Source: Amia ocellicauda (lineage: Eukaryota; Chordata; Actinopteri; Amiiformes; Amiidae). Taken from it: 64,000 nucleotides of DNA. Below are positions 11,006 through 21,837 of this stretch, piece after piece. The stretch spans positions 13,584,001 through 13,648,000 of the forward strand of contig NC_089858.1 of NCBI RefSeq assembly GCF_036373705.1, given 5' to 3'. Under the pieces are notes generated by a model. It saw only the letters and a list, made by a program, of their open reading frames with translations, had not been told where the DNA came from and ran no database searches. Position 1 is the stretch's first letter. Each line of letters starts with the position of its first letter. A program made the position numbers and the translations under genes.

Positions 11006-12817
11006 TATATATATATAATTTCTTTATCCAAGGGAGACCAGGCCAAGGAGGAAGCAAAACATGACATCTCCCTCACAGACACACACGCTGTACTATAAAA
11101 ACGATTTTATTTGGAACTATGTTAACTATGTTAATCTTTATTTGTATCTCTCCAAACCCAACCCTTGCTCTGTGACTGAACTAGGAAAGGGAGGTTGGTC
11201 GGCGTCCCGAGGGTGAATGCTGCTCCCGCCATCGAGGCATTTAGAGGCCTTTGAGTCTGCAGGATATCAGGCAGGCATGGCACTAGCACACTTCTTCTCC
11301 ATCTCCCCCGACACAGCTACTATTTGTAACAAAAATGATTAGGTCTCCAATGCAAATAATGCAGCAAATATATATCTGTGTGACCTGTCAGGGGCGAGGT
11401 CACTGCATCCTGAGAAGATCAGATCAAGATCAGATCAGGCGGAAATAAGTGTGAGATTATAGATGTAAAAGAATTGAAAGAGAGATTAACACTTACAAGT
11501 TCGAGAGAAACAAGAAAGGGCACGGTGGTGAGCTTTTCTTAGCGTCTTGTGGTTGTAAAACATTTTAGAGCAGCTGTCACTTAAAATAGCGTTTCCCTCT
11601 GTAGCACTCTGTAGCTCACAGAACAGAGTTCGTTCCTCTATTGAGCAGCAGGAGACAGCGGCAGGATTACCAATCACAGTCAAAAGCAGAAAGCTGTTGA
11701 TGCAGATATCATACGACAAACATGACAATTGAACAAATAACTAAAAACAATGCATGATGAATAAGCAGTACACTGTGAGTACACTTATAATGTATGGACT
11801 AATGTATAAAGTGTACTGTTTCATAAGGAAATTGGTTCAAAAAAATATATGATATAAGATGTGTGTATACATTTTCTTTAAAAGTGCAGTTATGTACTGT
11901 GGATTGACTGTTCTCTTCTATATGTAGAGACCTGTTTAATGCTTTAAAAGATGTGTGAAGAACAATTACCACAAAATGCCCTTTCACTGCTACAATTCAG
12001 GACAGGAATTCCCCATCACACCAGCCCTCCCTCGCCCACTTCTCCTCGTTTCTTTGTTCTGATCAGCAACACCTTTAATTCTCCTGGTTAATCACTCACG
12101 AATGTCATACCAGACTACAGAAATGCTAACTGAAAAAATAATGGTTGATGGATTGTGACGTTTCGATTGACACAGGTAGCAGGTTGCCACTCGGACTGTC
12201 CTGTTCCACTGCACTCCAGCAGGAATTAGATTTGAGATTAATATATATATATATGCATGGACAAAGATTTCCAGCACACTTAATCTGGTGGTAATTTATT
12301 GTCAGTTTCATTGCATAAATACAGAAGTGTTTGATATTGAATTTATATATATATATATATCGAGAGAGAGAGAGAGAGAGAAAGATAGAGAGAGAGAGAG
12401 AGAGAAGAGGCTGTCCTTTTGTCCATTGAAAGCTTGTAGATAACAGGGATGATCATGAATAAATACTTATGACCTAACATTTGACCTCCTTCCCAATTCA
12501 AGCATTGATAAATAAAGAAAGGGACAGGCGGAAATTCTACTTTCTGCAGACAAGTAGAGGGGGGGAGACCAAGAAAAAAAAACTTGAATGAAGAGCATTC
12601 ATGATTTAAAGAAAATCATAAGGGTTTTCATTATTTAGGGAAAAAAAAAGTTTACAAAGAAAAATGTTAGTTAACAATAATATTTGAGACAAAGTGAGAC
12701 TGTGCTTAAAAAAACCCAACATATACATCTAAAATAAACATATGTTACAAACTAGGAAAAGTGGTCACATATAATAGACATAGTCTTTCGCGGCGTGTGC
12801 AGAGCAGCAGTACTCAC
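11006..12817. other. Intron remainder with (TA)n and (GA)n tracts
   Basis: No coding exon recognised. AT-rich, with tatata at about 12240-12254 and 12345-12360 followed by a (GA)n tract at about 12361-12405. Assigned to the GPCR intron only if the 12818 exon belongs to that gene. Confidence 0.5.
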
Positions 12818-12910
12818 CGGCGCATGTGGCGTGCTGTGCTGTGCCTCAGCTGGGGAAGTGAAGGGGCTCTTGTGCTCGGAGGGAGGGAGGCGCGGCGCGG
12901 CGAAAAGCCA
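12818..12910 (-). promoter_or_regulatory. Probable first exon and promoter of the GPCR gene
   Basis: A GC- and CpG-rich minus-strand block ends in a strong donor (CG|GTGAGTAC, donor at 12817-12816) after ATGCGCCG. Spliced to the acceptor at 8400 it reads ATG CGC CGA GTG ATG AAC, so the upstream ATG (12825-12823) would be in frame and give MRRV before the receptor's MNSSV. The extent of the 5' UTR is a guess. Phase agreement is the main support; it would occur by chance one time in three. Confidence 0.45.
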
Positions 12911-13179
12911 CGCTTACATCACAGAAAGGGGAAGAGATGGTTTTCAAATGAGGCAGGACTCTGTGGGTTCTCTATTCTTGTCAAAACAAAATGACAAAAT
13001 TCCTGATCTTGTCTGATTGTTTTTTAAGAGGTACCTGTTGTCTGGATTCAGAACAGGACATAGAAGAACAGCACACTGTGGTCTCTGTAGCAGGGAGTTT
13101 ATTATAAATATGCAGATGCCTGTGCACAGTCTATATACCATGACAGCAAGAATATGCTCAATAGATACATAAAAACAAC

Positions 13180-13700
13180 CACCTAAAATACATATGATAC
13201 ATAAATAAATACACACACACGTACACATAAGATAGACTCAATACATGAATTAATAAATACATACACACACATATATAAAATAAACAAATTCATAATACCT
13301 GCCTCTGCCTGGCAGTTCATTCGCAACAGGAATTCTGCAGCAATTTCTCATTCTATCCAGATATGGACGTTAAAATGGATTGCAACACAATCATCTGTAG
13401 TCCATAGCCATTACAAACACACCAACCAACCCCATGATTGTCATATTGGGTGTCATTCCCCACTGTCTCCTGTAGGCAGCGCTGCTTGGGTGTGTTCAGA
13501 GGATACCAGACAGCATTAACAACTCTGAGACGGGCTGCAATAGAAGTCCTTAAAAATGTATACAAACATACATAAATAAATAAAATACAAATAAATCAAT
13601 ATACATCAATAAATCCATATACATACATTAATTCATACATTTAAAAATAAGTAAATAAATGAATATATAAATCAGTATACAGACATGTATTCATTCATCC
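13180..13700. repeat. AT-rich (AAAT/ATAC)n low-complexity stretch
   Basis: Repeated cataaataaata and acatacat motifs with no coding signal. Confidence 0.7.
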
Positions 13701-14152
13701 ACGCAGAAGCACAATTTTTAAATGCAGGATGACCCATCCAGACTCTGATCTCTACTGGACACTTTAGGGAAATGGGTCATTTTTTTTGTTCTTGCCTCAC
13801 GTTTTATATGAACGTTCAGAGGGAATGATGTTACAGTAACAGGCTCAGGAAAACAAGCGCTGTCCGGCCGGTCACACTAGCACACAGTGTCCCTGCTGCT
13901 CTCTCAGTCTGAGCCCAGGCCAGGGCCTTCGAACCCAGGGCCGGACGAGCACACAGTCTTGCCTCCAGGCAGCAGCAAAGCTTGACTAGTGTACTGCAGT
14001 GGCAGAGTCTCCTTCAGTCTCTCTGTCAACCCAGAGTGTATAAATAAATACATAAATAAATGGGTGAATGAATTGATGGATGAGTGAATGAACAAACTGA
14101 ATTTTTTTCAAACTCTGCAGAGTCCAAGAACACAGACAGAACCGTTTGTGTG

Positions 14153-14157
14153 AGTGA

Positions 14158-14210
<53 letters not shown>

Positions 14211-14222
14211 TGTGTGTGTGCA
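14153..14222 (+). repeat. (GT)n microsatellite
   Basis: A gtgtgt tract of about 60 bases, almost pure. The open frames across it (VCVCVC or HTHTHT) are artefacts. Confidence 0.97.
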
Positions 14223-14460
14223 CATAAGAGTACTGGGAACGACATCTTGGACAACAACGCACAAAGCACAAGAACCAATTCGAGGGCGTCGGTGCACTCA
14301 GACAGGAGTGGTGTGAGAGGCGGGGACCCACCACCCTGCCGTCTCCAGGAACAGGACCGGCCTGCAGGGGTCCACAGGGGTCCACACTTCCAGCTCTTTC
14401 TTTGTACATTCCAATTCCTTGAACAGATTTCTCCTGCACATCTCTCTCTCTATCTGTCTC

Positions 14461-15536
14461 TCAGGCCTTCCTAACAATCCTCCCACTCTTCCTCCAGTCC
14501 CTCGCTCTCTCCATCCTCACAGGCTGGCTGCTGACCCTGGGGACCCCACGAGAGACTGCCCTCACGCTGCTAGTGAGAGAGAGAGTAAATAATTAGAGGA
14601 AGGTGTGTGTGAGAGAGAATAGGAGGAAGAGAAGACGAAGAGAAGAATGAGGGAGACAAGACAGAAGAGAGAAGAGGGGCAAGGGAAACATTTAAATGGC
14701 AAATACAAGTCAGACTTTAGGTATACATTTTTGGAAACATTGGTGAAAATAATCTACACTACCTGCTGCCTCCCACTTGCTTGTGTTCCCTATTGTAAAA
14801 AGTAATGCCGTTAGCATTACAATGTGTGATTATTAATTAAAGACTATGGCGATTATGTGAACTCCCATGAGAACCCTTTAGCAAATAAATATGAATACAA
14901 TACCGCCATCACCTCTATAGTCTGGTGTAAGGTTTAATCTTCTGCGGTTAAAAAAAGGGAACAACGAAAGAAAAATGAAGAACTATATCAAATGGATCAA
15001 TAAAACACGAATTTCCGCTTTTACTTATATCAGATATCGATGCATTGTATGCTCTGCTGTAAATGATTAAGGAAAAAACAAAAGCACAACAGGGATTATA
15101 ACCAGGCAGGAATCTGCGCTGTAATAAACGGTGCTCCTATTGTTTTGACCTCCTGTGGATACAAAACAAATTGAGAGGAGCCACAGCTTAACACGCACAG
15201 CAGTCTTAAATACACACAAACAACAATAATATATATAATATAAAATCCCTTTCACTTGCATATTAACCGGCAGGAGGTACGCTTTTGTGGTGTTACTCAC
15301 TGCTTTAATGATTTACTATTCATGATGGATTGAACGGCTGACATGCCAAGTCCTCTGTAATCCGACACGCTGTGGATGGGACCAGTGGGGCCCCCACGGT
15401 CAACTCACCCGGAGGTCCACACCGGCCCGGGCTGTTTGCGGGGCCTGGCCGCCTGCCTCCGGTACTGCACCCAGCCGACCACCAGCTCATGGGCTATCAT
15501 CACGTAGAGCAAGAAGATGAGCACGGCCGGGTCCAT
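14461..15536 (-). CDS. Candidate small single-pass membrane protein (two exons)
   Basis: Exon 1 (15536-15409) starts MDPAVLIFLLYVMIAHELVV and continues WVQYRRQAARPRKQPGPVW. This is a hydrophobic helix at the very N-terminus followed by a basic stretch, ending at a strong donor (GTGAGT) with two bases of a codon left. A fitting acceptor (ctagcag) precedes 14566; joined directly it gives 34 more residues (VRAVSRG...) to a stop at 14461. Another frame of that second exon reads as an acidic tail (CEDGESEGLEEEWEDC, stop at 14471), which looks more protein-like but needs a different phase, so a small middle exon may be missing. I do not recognise the protein. Exon 1 is the better-supported half. 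Confidence 0.4.
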
Positions 15537-15539
15537 ACT

Positions 15540-17760
15540 GTGCGCCAGAACAGCGGGAGAGAGAGGGTGGGGAGATGGAGACAGCGAGGGAGGGAGGGAG
15601 GGAGAGAGAGATGGAGAGAGACAGGGAGAGAGGGAATATTGATTTAAACGCGTGGGACGACCGATTTTCTACTGAGGGTTTTGTCTCAAAATGAACCTGG
15701 ATGAATAGTATTTTTTGTTATGTTTTGTGAAAATAAAAAATACTTCTCGCCACGCCGCCAATCGTGCCTCCACCCGCTCTCCGTGTGATGTGCCGTGTGT
15801 GTGCTGCTCCTCCGGGGGCAGGGGCGATGCTGGGCGATGCTGGGCGATGCTGGGCGATGCTGGGCTCCCGGGGGATGTGGGAAGCGCCGTGCCCAACCTG
15901 ACGCGCCACTGCAACATCTGGCGCAGTTCAAGAACGCAGCAAAAACATCTGTCTCGCTGCTGCTCATAGGCTGTTGGACGTGCGACTGATGTTTCTGCTA
16001 ACAGACTCACAGATACATTAAATAAATGGATGGATGAATATTTACATTCGGTGTGTACTGTATTGGAGTTTTTTGCTATTTCGTTGTATTCTCAATAGGA
16101 TTTGTGCATTTTCGGACATTTAATCAACTTCAGGTTTTGAAATTTAAATGAGCGCATCATAGAAACACCATCCGGGTATTCTGAGCAGAACTGCCAGGTA
16201 TTGTTTGTATAGTCAGTTTTCATTACACAGATCATAACAGATGTTTGTCGCATATGCAGTTTTCTTACATTTTTAATAAAGCTCATACATATTTAAATAG
16301 ACCAACATGTTAACAGAGGGGCAGGCATGTGAAAGCTGTTGGTGGGGTGTGTTACCGTTTTAAAAACAACACGCATATCCTTCCGAGAGGGGGGCAGTGG
16401 TGTTGAATAGCTCTGCCCACTATTGTACCGTTCACTCCGCACAGACACAAAGACGGCCCGTCGGCCTGCGGGCACAGCAACGCGGCTCTGGCCGGCAGGT
16501 ACCGCCTCGGGATGAAAGGCAACCGAGAAGAGGATGTTACCATGGAGACGCCAGACGTTGCTAGGGTGCTACATCGTCACAGTATCTTTAAATGTGTCTG
16601 CGGAACAGTGGCAACACGCCTGATTACAGGACGTGCTTTAAAACTAGACAGAAATTACTACCAGGCCTTGGAAAAGTGTTTTCTGCTGGATGTTAATTAT
16701 CAGCTATTATTGGATTGAATTCTTGTTTTTCCCCAGGGAGGTTCATGGTCACAAATGGTCTGTCGGGCTCATATTTGTATATTAATGGGTTGGTGTAAAA
16801 AAATGGGGGCGTTCGTAGGGGACAATAGTGAAGTATTTGGCCCATATAGTTTGTGTTTGTGTGTATAATACATGTTAACATTTTTACCGTGCTAAATAAC
16901 ACCGCACTTTTTTAAAAACGTTTTCTACCATGGTTAATGGAACAATGTACTTTACCATTCATTTACCATGAGTTTATCATGATTTTGCAACGTTTGTACA
17001 AAAACAGTAGAGGATTCTATCATGTTTTAACCACTATTTTAATACGATTTTAGCACGTTTTTACCACTGTACATTATATTTTACCATTATGTTATTATTT
17101 TTTAACCATTTTACACACACACGCACAGACCAGAGCTAAAACTAGCCATTATTACATGGGCCAGGGAGGAAGCAAGAATTAAATAGGTGATTCTTTGCGT
17201 GGGAGGAAATGTGGCTCTTTATCTTGTTTTTACGAGTTTGAGGTGTTGGAAGCCCTTTCCCCATCATGTGAGATTCATGCAGAGCATCAGAGTCGCTGCA
17301 GCCCCGCTGTACTGACACTCACACTGCACTTGTGAATGTGTGGGGTAGGTGGTGTCACAGGCTGAGGTCAGCCAGCATGAGCACGATAAAGACAATCAAT
17401 ACGAGTTACAAGAAGTCATTTTGTATGTTAGCCACATGGCTACAGAACCAAAAGCCGGTACCTGTAGTGTGAGAGAGAAAATGCACATGTATACGTTATA
17501 ATGGAACAATAACACCTTTAGCCCACTGTATTATTAACTATATCTGAAATATAATTAACACATGTTCTTACACAGCAATTTACGGCTTCTACAAGTGCTC
17601 AGTATTGTCGAAAGACATGGAATAAATGTGTGGACATCGCTTTCTAAATATCACTGTGTATTTTGATACAGGGCCTCTTTCATGACAGACTCGATGTGGG
17701 ACACCATGAAGAATCAATTTCGATTAATTCAAGTGGTCAAAGCCCTGGCAGTCATTCTGT
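15540..17760. other. Upstream region of the small gene, GC-rich then AT-rich
   Basis: (GGGA)n at 15565-15640 is followed by a CpG-rich block at 15740-15970 with a 10-bp repeat. A further GC-rich block lies at about 16380-16560 that could hold a promoter. From 16700 the sequence is AT-rich with recurring ttaccat words. No gene recognised. Confidence 0.4.
15821..15866 (+). repeat. 10-bp tandem repeat (TGGGCGATGC), about four copies
   Basis: Consecutive identical 10-base units are visible in the CpG-rich block; the first copy is imperfect. Confidence 0.9.
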
Positions 17761-17767
17761 TGCCTCT

Positions 17768-17900
17768 CTCGAAGTGATCTTTCAATGATTTAGAGACCTG
17801 CAAATGACTTCGTAACCAGTTTGAGATACCTTCAAACGACTTCCTGTTCATTTAGAGATATCTGCAAATCATTTCAAGAGATCTTCAAATGATATCCTGT
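17768..17900. repeat. Short-period repeat built from gagatatctgcaaatcattt words, left piece
   Basis: Degenerate units of roughly 20 bases (tttagagatatctgcaaatcatttc and variants) repeat here and again at 19268-19360. Both pieces look like parts of one interspersed repeat split by about 1.37 kb of other sequence. Confidence 0.6.
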
Positions 17901-19267
17901 ATTGTGGCCGAGGATGTGTGGCGATGACAAAGGGGGGAACAATTGCCATTGCCATGTGACCACACCACCCCTATTTTATTCCACTATCCCCCCCCTCTCC
18001 CCGCGCAGGCTTTATCAAGATCCCAATGTACACACCACAGAGTCAATATCTGGAATTACAACAAGTTTATTACGATGGTTGCCAGGCGGGGCACGAAGTC
18101 CGCCGGCCTAGAGGCCCTATTACCTACAATTAGAAATACTAAAACTGCCTTTAATAACAGGCAATTGCGCTAACAAAATCGATAAAGAAACAAGCAGAAA
18201 ATGTTTAAGAGACAGGCAAAATAAAATACTAAAAATTATCAAGAAAATCTCCAATAAAACTATGCTAAAAGTAAAGCCTGTCTTGGCCCCCCAAAGTCCA
18301 AGTCCCAGAATTAAGGTGCGAATCTGCTGCAAGGAGTCTTCGTCACCAGTGTCCATTCAAGTTCATGGCAGGTGGATTCCTAGGAGGCTTGGCAGTACGG
18401 GGTCCCCCTCCTACTGTGTCAGCCCCTGGGCCAGGCTCTGCAGTGCCACCAATCCTAGGCAGTGAGAGGAAAAAAGAAAGGTCATTCAGAGGGGACGCGT
18501 CATTGAGGCCGGGTAAGTGAAACCACACATGCTACAGTGGTTATTTTCACATTCAAGTCCCTCCACTATCCTTTTCCCCAGCGTGTCTCTCCACAGGTGC
18601 ACGGCTTTCCGTCTCAAGCCCAGCTGACCACCGGGGGACACTGTCTCTACCAGCCCGGTCAGAGAAGTAGGAAAAATAGGAAATCAGTCCAGGATCTATT
18701 CTCAAATTAACTTCTTTTTTCTCCTCAGGATACCACACTCATTACACAGAGGCAGCCAGGAAGGGTGCACAGCAATCAGCCAAAACTCATTCAAAACCAA
18801 GGAGAGTTTTCCCTTACGACATCAGAGTACTTATCCTGCCATGAACAATTCCCCTGTTCCCATCTGCAGCTTCCTCTGTTCCTTAAGGCTGTCTTCTAGT
18901 TTTGGTCCCCATTGTCACACACCCTCCTGCCTGGCTGGCTCCCCACAGTGCTGTCCTCCTTCCTTCTCAGTCCCAGGTCCTTCCTTCCTTCCTTCCTTAA
19001 TTGGTGTCTGCAGTTGGTGAGAATGTTGCCTTTAAGTGAAAACAATTAAGTGAAAAAACAAAGCAAATCAAGTGAAAATTAACAAGTAAAATAACAAATA
19101 CAAAAGTAATGACAAGTGAAAATAAAAAACCACAAACTCTGTAATAAAATAAACATAATAAATAACACCAATTAATAGGCAACACCAATCACCCCTCCCA
19201 GCACCTCTTGTAACATTTATCACTTCCTGTTTCCTCATTCAAGTTAACAGAAAGTGATCATCTTGCC
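17901..19267. other. Block without recognised gene, flanked by the split repeat
   Basis: Contains short open frames only, none with family resemblance. A (CCTT)n tract occurs at about 18981-18998, followed by AT-rich sequence. It could be a transposable element inserted into the repeat, but I see no terminal repeats or coding domain. Confidence 0.35.
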
Positions 19268-19360
19268 TAGGATATTTGAAGATATCTCGAAATCATTAAA
19301 AGATATCTCTAAAATAATTTCGAGATATCTGCAAATCATTTAGAGATCTCTAAATGTACT
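19268..19360. repeat. Short-period repeat, right piece
   Basis: Same gatatctgcaaatcattt words as at 17768-17900. Confidence 0.6.
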
Positions 19361-20600
19361 TTGAAGCTGAGCTGAGCTGAGGGACGCTGAGGGACGCTGC
19401 TCGAGACTCTCGCCCCTGGTACAGTACAACAGAGACTGTGATCCCTGGAAACACCCCCCACCCACTGTCCTCTGCAGGTCCCATCCACAATGCCTGTCAC
19501 AGTCTCACAGTGATCTCACTCTCTCACAGGTCCTCCAGGTAGCTCCTAAAACATTTCTAGGCTCATTTTCTCTCTTGTGAGGGACGCATTCCCTGACTGA
19601 CTGATACACACAGAATGATACACTGATTGACTGGTACACACACAGACTGGCTGACTACTTGTTGGGGTCAGTACTGTGCTGTCCTTGCAGTGCAGTGACT
19701 GTGAATGCAGAGAACTGGTGGATGAAGGTGCGAGATGGACAGGCCGCCTAGATTCTTTAGTAAATTAGCTATTTTTCGCTATGTCAGTGAAGTGAGGCTA
19801 TCTCTTCAACATGTCCAACAGGGTTACCACATTAAAATGGACAAGGGTCATTTCAGTGTGGAACTTTTTGAGCTAGGGGGGGTGGTGAGGAGATGTCTAT
19901 ACCTTTTGTAACCTTGGGTCACTGAAGTATTAGAATAGTGGTGAGTGGAGTTCAGGGCACCAGAGAGAACAAATGGCTAAACTTTGCTCTTGAAACACAG
20001 CTGGTGTCTAACATATCTGTACAATATCACCCCTATTCCTGTTTACTGTGCATGTTTCTCACACTTGTACTTGAGTCACTTATTTGCAAAAAAATTGTAA
20101 AACTAAAAAAAAAAAAGACACCCAGTTAAGAACTTCATAGAATTTATACTGAATATAATTGAGATGTTAGACAGGTTAAAAGTGCCTGACCGCTGGTTTT
20201 GTACTGGATTTTTGGCAATAACATTTCAATCATTAGGGAAACTAGTTTTGTGTTACTTGATAGAACCGTACAGCTCCCTGCAAAACCCCACCACGATGCT
20301 GAGAGCAGGACGTGCAGTTTCTAAAGCCCCTCTAGTGCCAGTGTTTTGGAATGACTGTGTAAACCGTTTTGGTGAAGTAAATTCTTAATAAAATTAAAAA
20401 ATATTTTACTATGCCGTTTTTGTATTCATAACTCATCCTTATCCCGTTATGTTTATTAATTTATTTTAAAAACTCTTCTCCTGTAAAAACATTTCTGTGT
20501 CTGCCCCATTCCATTTTCTCTATTTCTAGCCCATCTGTTTTTCTGCACCTGGTTGTTTTGGGTTGAAATAACAGCAACAACGTGTACCCCTATCTCAGTA
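19361..20600. other. Intergenic sequence without recognised gene
   Basis: AT-rich with short frames only; no splice-framed exon or known repeat identified. Confidence 0.4.
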
Positions 20601-21083
20601 AAGACCATGCTTGATTTACACACGATCCGGTGTAACTCTTGTGTGACTGTGTGTCCATCTGCGCCAGAGCGGGAGGGGTCACAGTGCATGGCAGGGGTCG
20701 CCTGGGGGTCAGCACAGCACCAGTGTTCTGGCAGTTCTTCGAGGTCATGCTGGAAGAGGAGCCCCAGGGGAGGTGCAAGAGATGGAGGTAGCCCCAGCCC
20801 CAACAGATAGCAGAGTAGGGGGCCAGAGTCAGCAGCCACAGGGGACCTCTGGGATTCCTAAAGCAGGGCATGCATTGGCCAGAGGAGAGGAGGAGGAGGA
20901 GAGACAGGAAAACTGTTTTCCTTCCCCAGAGCTGCAGGGATCCCCTGCCATGGAGCCAAAGGAAACAGGGCTGGACGGAAAACACCAGGATTTCTCGGGA
21001 TGCATTGGAGGGGAGATTCTTGGAGGTGCTGGGAGGGTGGCTGCTGGGACAGGGAGGCGAGGGGGGGTACAGAGCAGGCCTGA

Positions 21084-21377
21084 AGCGCCACCCCACTGCG
21101 GAAGGAGGAGGAGGACGACAACATACAGCAAGGAGCCAGGAATGCCCCTGGAGAGGTGGAGGAGGAGGCACTGACATTGGGGGCCGAGCATTACCGGAAA
21201 TCTGGTCCTGAGCCGAATCTCCCGGAGCCCCCACTCAGCAGCTGGGACCCCACGCTATTCAAGGTGACCTTCACCAGGAGAGACGCTAAGGGACGGCACA
21301 CAGAGACAGTGTCGCAGCACACAGGGGGGTCGAGGGACAGCAGAACAGCCCAGAGACAAACCCAGACTAACTAACCA
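21084..21377 (+). other. Possible plus-strand coding exon of unknown gene
   Basis: The frame is open from 21084 to a TAA at 21375. It begins with an acidic stretch (RKEEEDDN), then SGPEPNLPEPPLSSW, then a basic segment. An AATAAA lies at 21499-21504, which would fit a last exon. Other frames just upstream (from 20773) are also open and Glu/Pro-rich, so composition alone could explain this. The LPEPPLSSW patch recalls the SH3-binding-type motif LPxPPxxW of PNRC proteins, but nothing else matches. No identity is claimed. Confidence 0.2.
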
Positions 21378-21510
21378 CCCTCCCACCCCATCCCGAACTC
21401 TTTCACTGAATCCCACAGAGCCAATAGCTCCTAAATCTCTTGACATCGGCTCTATGACAACACACTGCGCAATGTTCACCCTCCTGTCAATTATTAAAAA
21501 TAAACATTAC

Positions 21511-21516
21511 TTTATT
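21511..21516 (-). promoter_or_regulatory. Candidate polyadenylation signal of nelfb
   Basis: AATAAA on the minus strand about 320 bases past the nelfb stop codon. Confidence 0.5.
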
Positions 21517-21837
21517 TACAGATTACAGGTTTGTCATCACACACGCACATCTCCAGTTACAGACAACACTGCCCTACATACTGAGATAAAAAACTCAAAC
21601 ACAAATTTCAACAATGCTTTTCTTTATATAAAAAAAAATAAAAATATTATACATATTTAAATTGACCCTTAGATAAGCCTCTGGAAACCCTTGATTGGGG
21701 AATAATAATTAGTCAGACAAGATTTGAAGGTGTGTTAAGGTAGTGATCGAATGAGCCACACCCATTTGCCATTCTTAGACAGTGGTGAGATCAATCCTCT
21801 TTAACACTCTCTCTCTCTCCCCCCTTTCCGTGCTCCC

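Noticed and set aside
14154-14439. Open frames on both strands (VCVCVC and HTHTHT)
   Set aside because: Both come from the (GT)n tract at 14153-14222.
16536-16549. gttaccatggagac as an RFX X-box (cilia gene promoter)
   Set aside because: The second half-site deviates from the consensus at two positions and no ciliary gene is recognised nearby.
16512-16718. 68-residue plus-strand frame starting MKGNREED
   Set aside because: No splice context or resemblance; length expected by chance.
20590-21234. 214-residue minus-strand frame rich in Pro and Leu
   Set aside because: Low-complexity, overlaps open frames on the other strand in a GC-rich stretch, and lies past the likely nelfb polyadenylation site; no domain seen.
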